A program made the translations under genes and the position numbers. This document shows, one piece after another, positions 52,353 through 62,100 of a stretch of DNA of 64,000 bases (position 1 is the stretch's first letter; the number at the start of each line of letters is the position of its first letter). The stretch lies in the NCBI GenBank assembly GCA_006247105.1, contig CM016928.1:496001-560000 (forward strand), given 5' to 3'. Below the pieces are notes generated by a model that worked only from the letters and a program-made list of their open reading frames with translations, made no database searches and was not told the origin of the DNA. The DNA comes from Giardia muris (Eukaryota > Fornicata > Diplomonadida > Hexamitidae).

Positions 52353-54060
52353 CTATATCTTCTCCAACGACCTCTCGACGTCCCCCCACTTCAGAGGTCG
52401 GCCTTCCTCCTTGCATACCCGATTGGCCTCCTCGAGTGCGAGTATGACGGGCTTCAGACGGATTGGCCTTCCATCACGAGCCATGGCCTCCAGAGCCTGG
52501 GACACGTGCTTCTTGGGTTCCAGCTGGCACTGCACCCCACTGCGGGTAGTGATGGTCTCGCAGAACTTCCTGATGTAGGCACATGCCTGGTCCAGCTCCA
52601 GACGTGGGATTCGGACGTGCATCTCGAACGAGCCCGCAAGTGATCTCATGCATCGCCCCATATGTGGCAGTCGTCCCGATGGAGGGGGTAGTGGACCAGG
52701 GATGCGATGGTGCGAAAGACAGTGGTTGAGAAGCGCATTCCGACGGGAGTGTAGTTGATGAGTCCTTCGATCCCGTCCAGGATGATGAGCGCCTTGGGAA
52801 CGTGATATGCCGCCTCGAAGACGTTCGAGATGCTGTTTGCGATTCCAAGCTCGGTAGCCGCCTGGCGAACGAGCCTCTCCATCGAGACGACCTTCGCAAA
52901 GTCGAAGCCCGCATCTCGGATGACTCGTGCACAGATGGCCGTCGTCTCGCTGCACAAGAGGTGTGATCAAGGAGCCTTGACGACGTCCAGGATGCTGGTC
53001 ACCAGGGGTCGTATGGGTCGCTTTGCATGCCCAGAGGCACCGCTTTGGATCCACCACTTGAGGCTGAGGTGAGCTCGTCGATAGCCTCGAGGAGGTCGTT
53101 CTGGCCCCCAGGACTCAGAAACCGAGAGGCCTGGTGCTCGCAAGTGGGAGTGCTAGGGGTACGACGCCAGCAAGATCGACCCCTGAAAGGCCAGCCGTTC
53201 TCCAGACGGTTTCTGGGCTGCCTGAGAGACCGGGTAGGCTGCAGGCACTGAGTCCCTTCGTGCGGACCTGGAGGATATGAGGGCGCCCCTGAGGTCTGGG
53301 AGCTCTACATCTGCTGGAAATCGGAGCATGCAGTCAGAAAGGAGTGCCGATCGGCTCTTTGCGTTTGTCATCCCGACGGCCAGGAAGCTCCCAAGGGGTT
53401 TTGGCTACCCATCCTCGTAGAGGGCCGGTGGGAGATGTTGCCCATCAGCTTGTCCGGTCCGCCTGACTCCTGCGTTCTCTGCAAGCGGCATCGAGCTCGT
53501 CCAGGATGACCGGACTTCCCTCTCCTCTCTTCCTACCCCTTCTTGGAGTTGTCGAAGAGGTTCCGAGCTTTCTCCTCCGAGTCTGACAGGCTGGGCGTTG
53601 GACCCTGGGATGGCCTTCGATTATCACGTCAAGGATCTTCCCAATGGCACGGACGAGGGGAGTCGGGGGTCCGTGGAGAATCCCCCTGACGTGGGAGATC
53701 CCCGACTCCTGAAGTAAAGCTGGAGGGGTCATGTGTGAGGGCAAGCCCGACGGAAGACATCCGCAACTGTCTGTTGGGCCCCGATCTCCAGGATGTTCGA
53801 GAAGCTCCTCGGGACTGTCTGCAGGAGCCTCCTCTTCAGACAAAGCCCGATGAACCCTGCTATCGTCCCGCAGTCCTGCCAGAGGATTATCGACATACCA
53901 ACTGGGGAGGAGACCGGAATGGACGGGAGACGTCTCCGGCCAGAAGGTGGGACCTTCGGAGCTGTTAGGGCACGTTGCTACTCAGCTCTGCAGTTCATCG
54001 GAAGGATGGACTTCTAGGAGGACCCCGTCGACCGCATAGCTTGAGGATGGCATCCATCCG
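52353..54060 (-). pseudogene. NSF (N-ethylmaleimide-sensitive factor) ATPase pseudogene
   Basis: Fragments of NSF follow in the right order on the minus strand but in different frames. From 5' to 3' they are MDAILK of the N-domain end (about 54050), a D1 fragment ending DVFRRACPHT (about 53750), HVRGILHGPP then RAIGKILDV with the GTGKT core lost (about 53650), VILDELDAACRERR (Walker B, about 53490), MTNAKSRSALLSDCMLRFP (about 53370-53310), D2 KALIILDGIEGLINY and VGMRFS (about 52780), and EMHVRIPRLELDQACAYIRK (about 52600). At least three frame changes and several stops break it. NSF disassembles SNARE complexes, and a functional copy must lie elsewhere. A spliced gene is unlikely, since the breaks lack intron borders and Walker A is damaged. 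Confidence 0.8.
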
Positions 54061-55226
54061 ACCTCTAGGGAGAACGTGCTTCTCCATCGGAGAGACCTAT
54101 GCCTCAGTGTCCAGCCTGCAAAGAAGAGGGACTCCCCCGAGATGGAGGGCTCTCAGACTTGCCCCCAGACCCGCAAGGTCTCTGAGCTTGTCGTGCAGGT
54201 CTCCTCGAGAGGCCGGAATGGCCACCACCGATGCTCCCAACATGTGTCCCGGTGTGGAGGGACGCCCAAACGCTAGTCCGGACGAGTTCCACAGACATCA
54301 GCACTGCCTCTCGGTCGAGGCTCCCTTCGAGATTGAAGGGGCGAAGACCATGCCTTCCTCCTTGGAGCGGAAGGAAGAAGCGGGGACCCTCCCAGGCCAC
54401 GACAGGGCTCAGGGAACGAGACACGAGTTCTGTCCCTCTACCTCGGTTCGTCGAGAGGACTGCCCCCATGGTGGGAACAGACCTTGGTGGTGTCAGGCGG
54501 CTCACAAACAAGGAGGTGGGATTACGAGACGATGGTGGAGATACGGGTCTGCATTGGGGCCAGTGAGTGCGTCCAGGTGTCGGCGAGGTCTGAATGCAAG
54601 CCGTAGAGTCCGGATACCGGGCAGGACGTCTGGGATAGCACTCTCCCCGGAGGATGTGCGCATCAAGACTCTACGACTCATCCTCTATGCGGGAAGTATC
54701 AGGGGTTGTGCAAACGGGAATAGGACCTTGTGGTATGCCGAGTGCAGACGGACGACGCCTCGAAGGTGGCTGCTCACGCTTGGAGGCTCCAAGCCCTCTC
54801 TCTCATCCGTCCCCATCGTTCCACCGAGCTGGAAGTACACCAGCTCTCCCGCCTGCTTCTGAAAGCCAATCCCTCCGAGCCGAATGGCATGCACAAAGGA
54901 CTCCTTTCCCACCAACAGCAGTGCTCTCATCCCCCTCCTCCTCCTCGGGGCTCTCGAGAGGGGCGTCCTCATTGTTCTTCTTGCACTGGAAAAGAAATAA
55001 TGCTTGTTGGAGTCAAGCTCGATGAGAGGTGGGTAAGGGTATGGGGGAGCGCGTTATCAAACGAGAGCTTAGTCGATAGGCTTCAAAATCGTCGGAACGA
55101 AGGAACAGAAATCCATCATCTCGGAAGGGTCTTGGACCTCTGGATTATGAGATGGCTCCAGAATACGTTAGGAGATAAGGGTAACATGACTAATGACGGT
55201 TGTTGTTACCACTTTCTCCCAAAAGA
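54061..55226. other. Region without a convincing gene
   Basis: About 1.1 kb of GC-rich DNA follows the NSF remnant. Plus-strand frames of up to 295 codons are Arg/Pro-rich and run across the NSF fragment, so I treat them as shadows. The minus strand may hold more decayed sequence, such as a frame with LLLVGKESFVHAIRLGG near 54900, but I cannot name it. Confidence 0.45.
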
Positions 55227-56543
55227 ATGCACGATAGCGACCTGAAAGAGATACACGCTCTCCTGTTCAGCGCGGAGCGGAATGAACGTGCCAATGGGCA
55301 GGCCATGGTTGATGTGATGCGAAAGAAGGGAAATATCTCCGTAGGACTTGATAGTACAGCCGCCCTCATCGCGGTCCAAGACTTGGAATCAGACCATTCG
55401 GACGTGGCCGACCATTCAATCCAGAGTGCATATAGCCTCGCACTGATTCGAGCGGTCAACGGGCTCGTTGATCGGGAGCAGCGCTCAACGTTCAGGACGT
55501 CACTAAAAACCCTTGCTGCACGTATTCATTTGCCGTACTCTCTCGTTGACGTACGGCACGAGGCGACGCACCAGCAGCTACCACCGCTCCCCGCCCTACG
55601 GCAGAGTGCACTACTGATGTTAGACTGGCTCCGACACAATTACTGGGGACCGACGTTACGAGTATCTCATGCGGAGATGGTTACTAGTTGTACTGGGGAG
55701 TTGCAGGGCTTCTTCACCGCGTCCAGACCGATTGAGACGTTTATTGATGAGCTTGTTAGGTCTGGAGATATCGTAGCCCTACCTGGCGCCCTTGTTGAGT
55801 CAATTTATCTAACGAATCGGACGCCGGACCTATTGGAGGCGTCGAGCAATGGAGGGGAGCTTATTCGCCGTGCCTTAGATGGGCTTCTTGGCCCGTCGTT
55901 CCTTGGGAGTATTCTAGGGCCATTCTTTGCTCGTATCTTTTCAGATGTCGTGAGGAAGTGTTATTTGACTCTCAAACTACTTTATCCCGATGAGAAGCAG
56001 GTGATGACGTTGGGGCTTTCTTGGCTAGATGCCCTGCTCGGTTATGCGGAGAAACGACAGGGATCCGCTGGCCTTCTAACAATCATTCGGGAGGCGCTCC
56101 TATTGGTTATCTCTCAAATGGATGATCAGTACATTTTCCTGCTTGAAGAGGTCTATTCGGCTGGTAAGAGCCGTCTTCATAATCAACTTACCGTCTCGGA
56201 TGAGTTCACGATGAAGAAGACTTTATTATTAGATGAAGATGATGTCGGAACTATGGTTCCAGAGCCTTCACGCGCTCGTTGCGACACAGAACTACTTCCT
56301 TCCCATACCCTTGCACGGTTATTGCATGATATGTCTCAGAAGTTCTCTCTTGGTGCCCAGGCACTTGATAGCATCATCGGACTTGATGTCTCCACCCAGA
56401 CAACAATAGTACATAGGCTTTCCTTGAAAACCTCCCTTGGAGCTACAACCTTAACTGGGACTCTTTGGAGCGATAACGCCGAGGTCCGCGCTTATTACTA
56501 CGGCGGCCTCCGGTCCATTCCACGACCCACAGACCCCGAGTGA
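55227..56543 (+). CDS. LAS1: LAS1-family pre-rRNA endoribonuclease
   Basis: The 438-residue protein starts at the ATG after cccaaaaga; the frame runs nine codons further to a TTG. The N-terminal HEPN domain carries the LAS1 hallmark: LVDVRHEATHQQLP with RHxxTH at residues 110-115, then ALLMLDWLRHNYW. LAS1 with the kinase GRC3 cuts ITS2 in pre-60S particles. The catalytic Arg and His are intact. The C-terminal 290 residues are helical and poorly conserved, as in other LAS1 proteins. It joins NOG1, L31e and L32e as a ribosome-biogenesis gene in this window. Confidence 0.85.
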   Translation: MHDSDLKEIHALLFSAERNERANGQAMVDVMRKKGNISVGLDSTAALIAVQDLESDHSDVADHSIQSAYSLALIRAVNGLVDREQRSTFRTSLKTLAARIHLPYSLVDVRHEATHQQLPPLPALRQSALLMLDWLRHNYWGPTLRVSHAEMVTSCTGELQGFFTASRPIETFIDELVRSGDIVALPGALVESIYLTNRTPDLLEASSNGGELIRRALDGLLGPSFLGSILGPFFARIFSDVVRKCYLTLKLLYPDEKQVMTLGLSWLDALLGYAEKRQGSAGLLTIIREALLLVISQMDDQYIFLLEEVYSAGKSRLHNQLTVSDEFTMKKTLLLDEDDVGTMVPEPSRARCDTELLPSHTLARLLHDMSQKFSLGAQALDSIIGLDVSTQTTIVHRLSLKTSLGATTLTGTLWSDNAEVRAYYYGGLRSIPRPTDPE

Positions 56544-56613
56544 ACGTCCCTTCGAACTCCGACCCACAATCACCGGGCTGAGTACACGCCACATAAAAGC
56601 CCCGAAAAAAGAT

Positions 56614-58251
56614 ATGCACGCCATTCATGAACGTGCTGCAAAGGGCTACCCTGGGAAGCTGACGGCCGCAAACCTAATCGCGGCCCCGGCCTATGGGGGT
56701 GAGGACGCGCCTCCTTACCGCCGCGGGAAGGTCATTGTCACGCTTGGTCCGGGCTGCAACACTCGAGAGGCCATTGCACAGATGCTTACTGACGGAGTCG
56801 ATGCCTTTCGTATCATGATGGCCAAGGCAACCAATGAGGAGAACCTACGCCTCTTTAACCTTGTCCGCGAGGTTGCCGACGAGCAGAAGAAGTTTGTCCC
56901 TATCATCGCCTCTCTTCAAGGCCCTAAGTTTCGGATCGCGAGATTTCCCGACGATAACGTGATCAGCCTCCAGGAGGGCCAAGAGATCACGTTCTGCCAC
57001 TGCAGGGACCAGACATGTGGGAAGCCAAATACCATCTGTATCAACGACGACATCGTCTTCACGGAGCTCGCGGTTGGTGATGAACTCGTCTTCAGACATG
57101 CAAAGCTCGTCATCCAGGTGACGGCTATCGCCTCGACCAAGGATAGCTGTGTTGCCACCGTGCTTACTCGCGGGTCGACACGCGTCACGGGCGGAAGCTC
57201 CTTCCGCGTCGCGACGAAGTTCACGACTCTCGCCCCCTTGACGGACGTCGACTACGGACACCTCGACTTCATCGCAGAGAAGATGCCCGTCGATTGGATC
57301 TGTCTCTCTCACATCAACACCCTCCAGGACATCCGCATCGTCGAGTCCTATCTCGAGTCTCTCGAGAAGAGGCACCCGGGCTTCGCGGCGCGAATTCTCA
57401 TGAAGGTTGAGACGGCCCTCGCCGTCTCCAACCTCCGCGAGACCATCAAGCATGTCGATGGCGTTATTGTCGCCCGCGGGGCGCTCTGCGAGGAGATGGA
57501 GCTCGGATACGTACCGGTCGCCCAGAAGACGATCATCGGGATCGCTCGTGAGTTTGGAAAGCCAAGCTATGTGGCGAGTAGTGTCTGCGACTCGATGTAC
57601 GACAATATCATCCCGACGCGTGCAGAGGTCTCCGACGTGAACAATGCCCTCGCTGACGGTTGTGATGGGCTTGTTCTTTGTAGGGAGACGGCCATCGGAG
57701 AGTTTGCGATCCAGGCGGCGAGGTATCTTATCGAGATCGTCACGGCTACTGAGACGGATCCACTTGATGCGACGTATTGTGGGAAGCTTCTGAGTGACGG
57801 ACATGGCCATGGGAGCCCGCAGCCAACGCTTGGACCTTTCATTGCGCAAGATGGGATCTCCATCTCCGCGGTTGCGATGGCAAAGTCTCTTAAAGCGAAG
57901 TGCATCTGTGTCTTCAGCATCAAGGGTGGGTCTGCTCTCCGCCTTGTTCGCCAACGTCCAGGCGTCCCCATCATCGTCTTCACGGCGGCTCCGTCGGCCG
58001 CTCGCTGGATGTCGATGCTTTGGGGCGTCAAGGTCTTTGTTGTTCAGCGCCTCAAGGGTGTTTGCCTCGTAAAGGCCGTTTGCGATGAAATCCTCCCGAC
58101 GCTCGGCTTCGTGGAGAAGGGAGATCACGTGGTCCTGATTGCGGGCTCTTTCTTGGATGCCTCGGCTAATCCCGAGTCGATCGGTGTCATCCACCGTGGA
58201 ACGAATCACATCGTTGCACACAAGGTTGGTTTTGGCGCATGCTCGAAGTGA
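56614..58251 (+). CDS. Pyruvate kinase paralogue with altered active site
   Basis: The 545-residue protein spans the full pyruvate kinase fold: KVIVTLGPGCN, ASLQGPKFRIARF (beta-barrel B domain follows), MKVETALAV, GVIVARGALC, PTRAEVSDVNNALADGCDGLVL and a C-terminal domain. Several conserved residues differ. ARGDLG reads ARGALC, so the metal-binding Asp is Ala290. The RxNxSH loop reads RIMMAK, with Arg66 kept but Asn, Ser and His replaced by Met68, Ala70 and Lys71. Lys264 and Glu266 of the KxE motif are kept. Giardia has more than one pyruvate kinase gene; this copy probably lacks or has changed activity. The start follows cccgaaaaaagat. Confidence 0.88.
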   Translation: MHAIHERAAKGYPGKLTAANLIAAPAYGGEDAPPYRRGKVIVTLGPGCNTREAIAQMLTDGVDAFRIMMAKATNEENLRLFNLVREVADEQKKFVPIIASLQGPKFRIARFPDDNVISLQEGQEITFCHCRDQTCGKPNTICINDDIVFTELAVGDELVFRHAKLVIQVTAIASTKDSCVATVLTRGSTRVTGGSSFRVATKFTTLAPLTDVDYGHLDFIAEKMPVDWICLSHINTLQDIRIVESYLESLEKRHPGFAARILMKVETALAVSNLRETIKHVDGVIVARGALCEEMELGYVPVAQKTIIGIAREFGKPSYVASSVCDSMYDNIIPTRAEVSDVNNALADGCDGLVLCRETAIGEFAIQAARYLIEIVTATETDPLDATYCGKLLSDGHGHGSPQPTLGPFIAQDGISISAVAMAKSLKAKCICVFSIKGGSALRLVRQRPGVPIIVFTAAPSAARWMSMLWGVKVFVVQRLKGVCLVKAVCDEILPTLGFVEKGDHVVLIAGSFLDASANPESIGVIHRGTNHIVAHKVGFGACSK

Positions 58252-58253
58252 AG
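58247..58253 (+). terminator. Polyadenylation signal overlapping the pyruvate kinase stop
   Basis: AGTGAAG contains the TGA stop, fitting AGTRAA. Confidence 0.5.
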
Positions 58254-58291
58254 TATGAAGTGAGGATGCTGTTTATTTGACCTATGTTCTT

Positions 58292-59161
58292 TTACATGCC
58301 GAAGAAGACTGGAATGGCTCTTTTGCTATTGGTTGGACTATAACGCTCCTTAGGAATGTGAAGGACGATCTCAAGCTCATCTCTTCTATCCTGTTGTACG
58401 GCGGAGATGAGCTTCTGACATAGTTCAGGTGATTTGAGCTGAATAACAGTCCAGTTACGATTTGTTCGTACTTCAGGCTTTCTAGTATCTGGATGGAGAT
58501 GGGTGGCATCCAAAGGGGTATGAAAGAGGTCATCGGCGTCAACGCCTGCAAGTTCAACGAGACGACCACGAAGAGTATCGGGGGTGAAAGTGGGAGGGAT
58601 ATTCCTTATGAGAATCGTACTATTTCCAGAGGGATGGCGTGGAAGCGTTCGTGTGGCGACAATCTTCATCTCTCCCAGGTACTTACCCGTAGTCTCCCTA
58701 ACTGCTCTTTCTGCTTGCTCATTCGTGTCAAAAGTCAGATACCCAACACGTCCTTGCTTCGTCTCCTTGATGTGGCATTCTACGAGCTCTCCAAAGCCTG
58801 AGTAGGCACCACGAAGTTCACGCAAAGTGATCCGTGGCCCAATCCCAGTGACCTGGATCATACCTCGACAAGTCGTTCTACGCTCCTTGAAATCGGGCTT
58901 ATAGACGGACAGATGAAGGAGATAGACCTTCTCATCCATGCGAATCTCGATGTCCTGAAGGATATCGATCGCACTGTCCATATTCTTCCGGTTATCGAAG
59001 GTGAGAATAACAAACTTCGTCTCAGAATCACTAGAGTCATGCAACGGCTTCTGGAGACAGACCGGCTGAGTCCCCAACGGGATCTTCGCCTGCTTGAACA
59101 CCTCCTTGATCCCGCCATCATCGAAGCTACCCGGAATATTGGATACGACAAGCTGGAGCAT
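58292..59161 (-). CDS. RNA-binding protein with three RRM domains
   Basis: The 289-residue protein has three RNA recognition motifs at about residues 1-85, 98-175 and 180-275. RNP2-like strands read LVVSNIPGSF, IQVTGIGPRI and ILIRNIPPTF. The RNP1 strands are KFVILTFDN and GRVGYLTFD; the third (NWTVIQLKS) lacks the aromatic residues. Spacing between domains is short, as in ELAV-like or hnRNP-type proteins. Binding of mRNA for stability or translation control is likely; the target is unknown. The gene is in tandem behind the dynein gene, with its ATG 30 bp from the dynein stop. Confidence 0.85.
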   Translation of the reverse strand: MLQLVVSNIPGSFDDGGIKEVFKQAKIPLGTQPVCLQKPLHDSSDSETKFVILTFDNRKNMDSAIDILQDIEIRMDEKVYLLHLSVYKPDFKERRTTCRGMIQVTGIGPRITLRELRGAYSGFGELVECHIKETKQGRVGYLTFDTNEQAERAVRETTGKYLGEMKIVATRTLPRHPSGNSTILIRNIPPTFTPDTLRGRLVELAGVDADDLFHTPLDATHLHPDTRKPEVRTNRNWTVIQLKSPELCQKLISAVQQDRRDELEIVLHIPKERYSPTNSKRAIPVFFGM

Positions 59162-59191
59162 CTTTTTGTGTTTATTGATATTCTCCCCTTT

Positions 59192-62100
59192 TCAGGCGTT
59201 CTGTTGGAATAAGGCCACTCCTAGACGTACCCACTTACCCGCAGGCTCCTCACTAGGAAGCAGGACGTCAAATATGTAGTTGCTGCTATGCCCCGTGGTC
59301 GTTAAGACCCCACGCCGAAGACTGGTACGGTATACGGGGCATGGATACCGTGATCCAACCTCAAAGTCGACGGCACGCATCGGGATGAGGGTGATGTTCG
59401 GCATCTCCTCGAATAGGACGCCCGGACGCGCTGCAACGAGCCCATGCGCCGCAGCCCACGAAGCACATTGAAGGAAAAGACCCGAGATGGTTGCAGCATG
59501 ACCCTCCTTTGGCGACTCAGTAGAGAAGTCGAATGCGAGCTCGTCGATTGCGATCTTTGTTGCTCGGGAGTAGTTCTGAAGCGTCCCAGTGAGGAAGGCT
59601 TGAGGATAGCTGAAGCCTGAGAACCATACGACCGCAGGAGTCCCATTCTCAACCCAATCGCGGATGAAGGCGATACGTCTATGAAGGTCGACGATCCACG
59701 TCGCAAGCGGCATAATCGAGGGCCAGGCCGCGGTCTCCCAGACCGTTGGGACCTGATTGAACTCAAGCGCGTTGATAATGCTCTCGGTCTCCTTCGTCAT
59801 TATGATCAACCCCTTGATGCAGTTCTCCACGTTGTTCAGCGTTGTCCTGATGATCCGCAGGAGCTTATTGTAGCGCCCACACTCCTGTACGAGGACGGTG
59901 TTCATGGATTGGAAGTAGTTTGTCGGATACTTCTCGCCAATCGCCTTCTCATCGAAGAGTGGTGGGAGCTCACTAAGGATACGGTTGATCTGGACGAGTA
60001 TTGCGTCGCTGGAGTTAGTGGAGCCCTTCTTGTTGTCTCCGGACCCTCTATATGCATCTAATACGAGTGTCATCAACTCCTTTCCAGAGGATTGGGCAAG
60101 GAAAATGGTAGCATTTGAATCAAGACCATACACCTCTGGAAGGTCCGTATCCGGCCAGTTAGTCGCAACGTGCTCAAGAAGGCTTTCCTTAGTGAACGAA
60201 AGACCCGATGGGAGGCCATAGATCTCATGCACGTCACGTCCAAGCTGCTTGAGGTCGTCGTCATAGAAGGCATTCATCAAGGATATGACACACAGGCGGT
60301 CCTTACTATCGGAGACTCTACCTCCAACGTTGATCTCTGCGGTTAGGAACTTCAATGCAGCCATCGCAGCCACTAGCTTCCCGGAGAGGAGGCTGGAGTC
60401 GAGAGAGGCCAACTCCTGGAAACGAACTGCGAGTTGGGACTTCGAGATATGAAGGTCCGGATCAGACCAATCGTATGGAGAATTGAAGCCAATGCTTCCG
60501 AACCGTCGACGCTCTAGGACGACCGAGAAGAAGAGAGACAAGTGCCAAAGGAGGGTCTTGTACCTCTTATCGGTCTGGTACGCAATACGCAATGGATCAG
60601 TCGTTCGAAGGGTCTCAAAGGACTTGACTCCCTGTTGCTCTGCGCGTTTCATCAGATCCGGTACAAGCGTCAAGTCCGCTACCTCGTATGCACCCAAGAG
60701 ACGCAGCATGTTATTCTTCAGTCCTAACGGTGGCTCTGTCGAGATCTTAGTGCTATTCCTCGCGATCGAGGATGGGAACTGCGGGAATGGCATGGTTGTG
60801 AGGAATAATCGGAAGTCGTTATGGATCTCGAACGCTTGACGCTTCTGGCCCTTATCCATCCCCCTAGCCGCCCCTGACCCCGCATTCGGGTCGTAACTAT
60901 TGTCCGCAATAGCGTCGCATAGCGACTCAAGCTTCTGAAGCCAGGAACCCGCTAGGTGGGTGTTCCCAAGTAGAACCCACCCACCATTCGTCGCGGCATC
61001 TGCGATCGCACGCTCGGCGACGATCCCTTGCCCACGCCCGAGCGAAACGCTATGGACTGTGATCCCACGGCTATCTGCAAGCCCCATGATCGTATTCGAG
61101 GGATCCGAGCCCGACGAAAGGAGAACAAGGACCGGAACCGTGTTCTTTGACTCATTGCATATCTCAATGATGCTCGCGGCTTCTGTGTTCACGAAACCCG
61201 CACCAAGAGACGTCCGGATGTGTAACCGAACCGCCTCCACGAGATTCTTCCTATCGACACATGCACAAAAGGCGACATAAGCAAGCGTGGAGATTCTATA
61301 TCGCTCCAGGAGTGGCAATTTGTCACCCACGGCATCCATAATCTCCGTGAGGGCTGCAACTCGCTCCTTCTCAAGCGTCAACTCCGGGAACTGCTGAGTA
61401 TGGCATAGAGCCACCAAAAGTTCCCAGTCGTTGTCGGGAACACTTGGGAAGAGGTTATCAGGCACCTCTTCACAGGTAAGATTCCCACTGAAGCTTGCCA
61501 GAAGGGTATCAAATTGCGCCTGACTGAGCTCATCGTTCGTCAATTGCATGCTCAGACAGATATCCAGGGCAAACATGAGCTTATGGCGGACAAACAACCC
61601 ACGGGAGATCGACCCATAGAGTCGCTCTGCAAACAAACGCGCAATCGCTCTGAGCCTATCATCTCCTTCGATATCGCGACCTGAGGCAACTACGCTCGTG
61701 AAGAGAGTCAGGAAGTTCTGGAGCGAGTTCTCGTACATCGCGTCAAGCTTAGTGAGGCGTTGCAGGGCGAAGAAGAGGCAGCTGGCGTCCCGTGCAAGGC
61801 ATCGATAGCCCACACGAGCCGCGTCAATATCTGCCGAGGTCTTCGCAGCCTTAACCATTCGCCGGCCAATGTCCTGTGCACGCTGCTGCGTCTCGTTGAG
61901 TGCATCGACGAGCGCGACGTTATCGAGAAGGGTCTGGCCTTCCTCGGCGTTCTGGGACTCGGAGAGAAGGTTTAGCAGCTGGGTCTCGAGGTTGAGGAGG
62001 GTCGTCGCGTCTTCCGCGGCTGCAGCTTGAAGGCTCTTCCGTTGTAGCTCCAGTTCAGGCTTCTCGCACTCAACCGCAACGGAGAGGAGAAGATCTTCAA

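Noticed and set aside
52353..54060. NSF remnant as a functional spliced gene
   Set aside because: No Giardia-type intron borders were seen at the breaks, Walker A of D1 is damaged, and stops occur between fragments.
53975..54862. Plus-strand ORF of 295 codons
   Set aside because: Arg/Pro/Trp-rich with no domain, overlaps the NSF pseudogene end on the other strand, and has no initiator. It reads as a GC-driven shadow frame.
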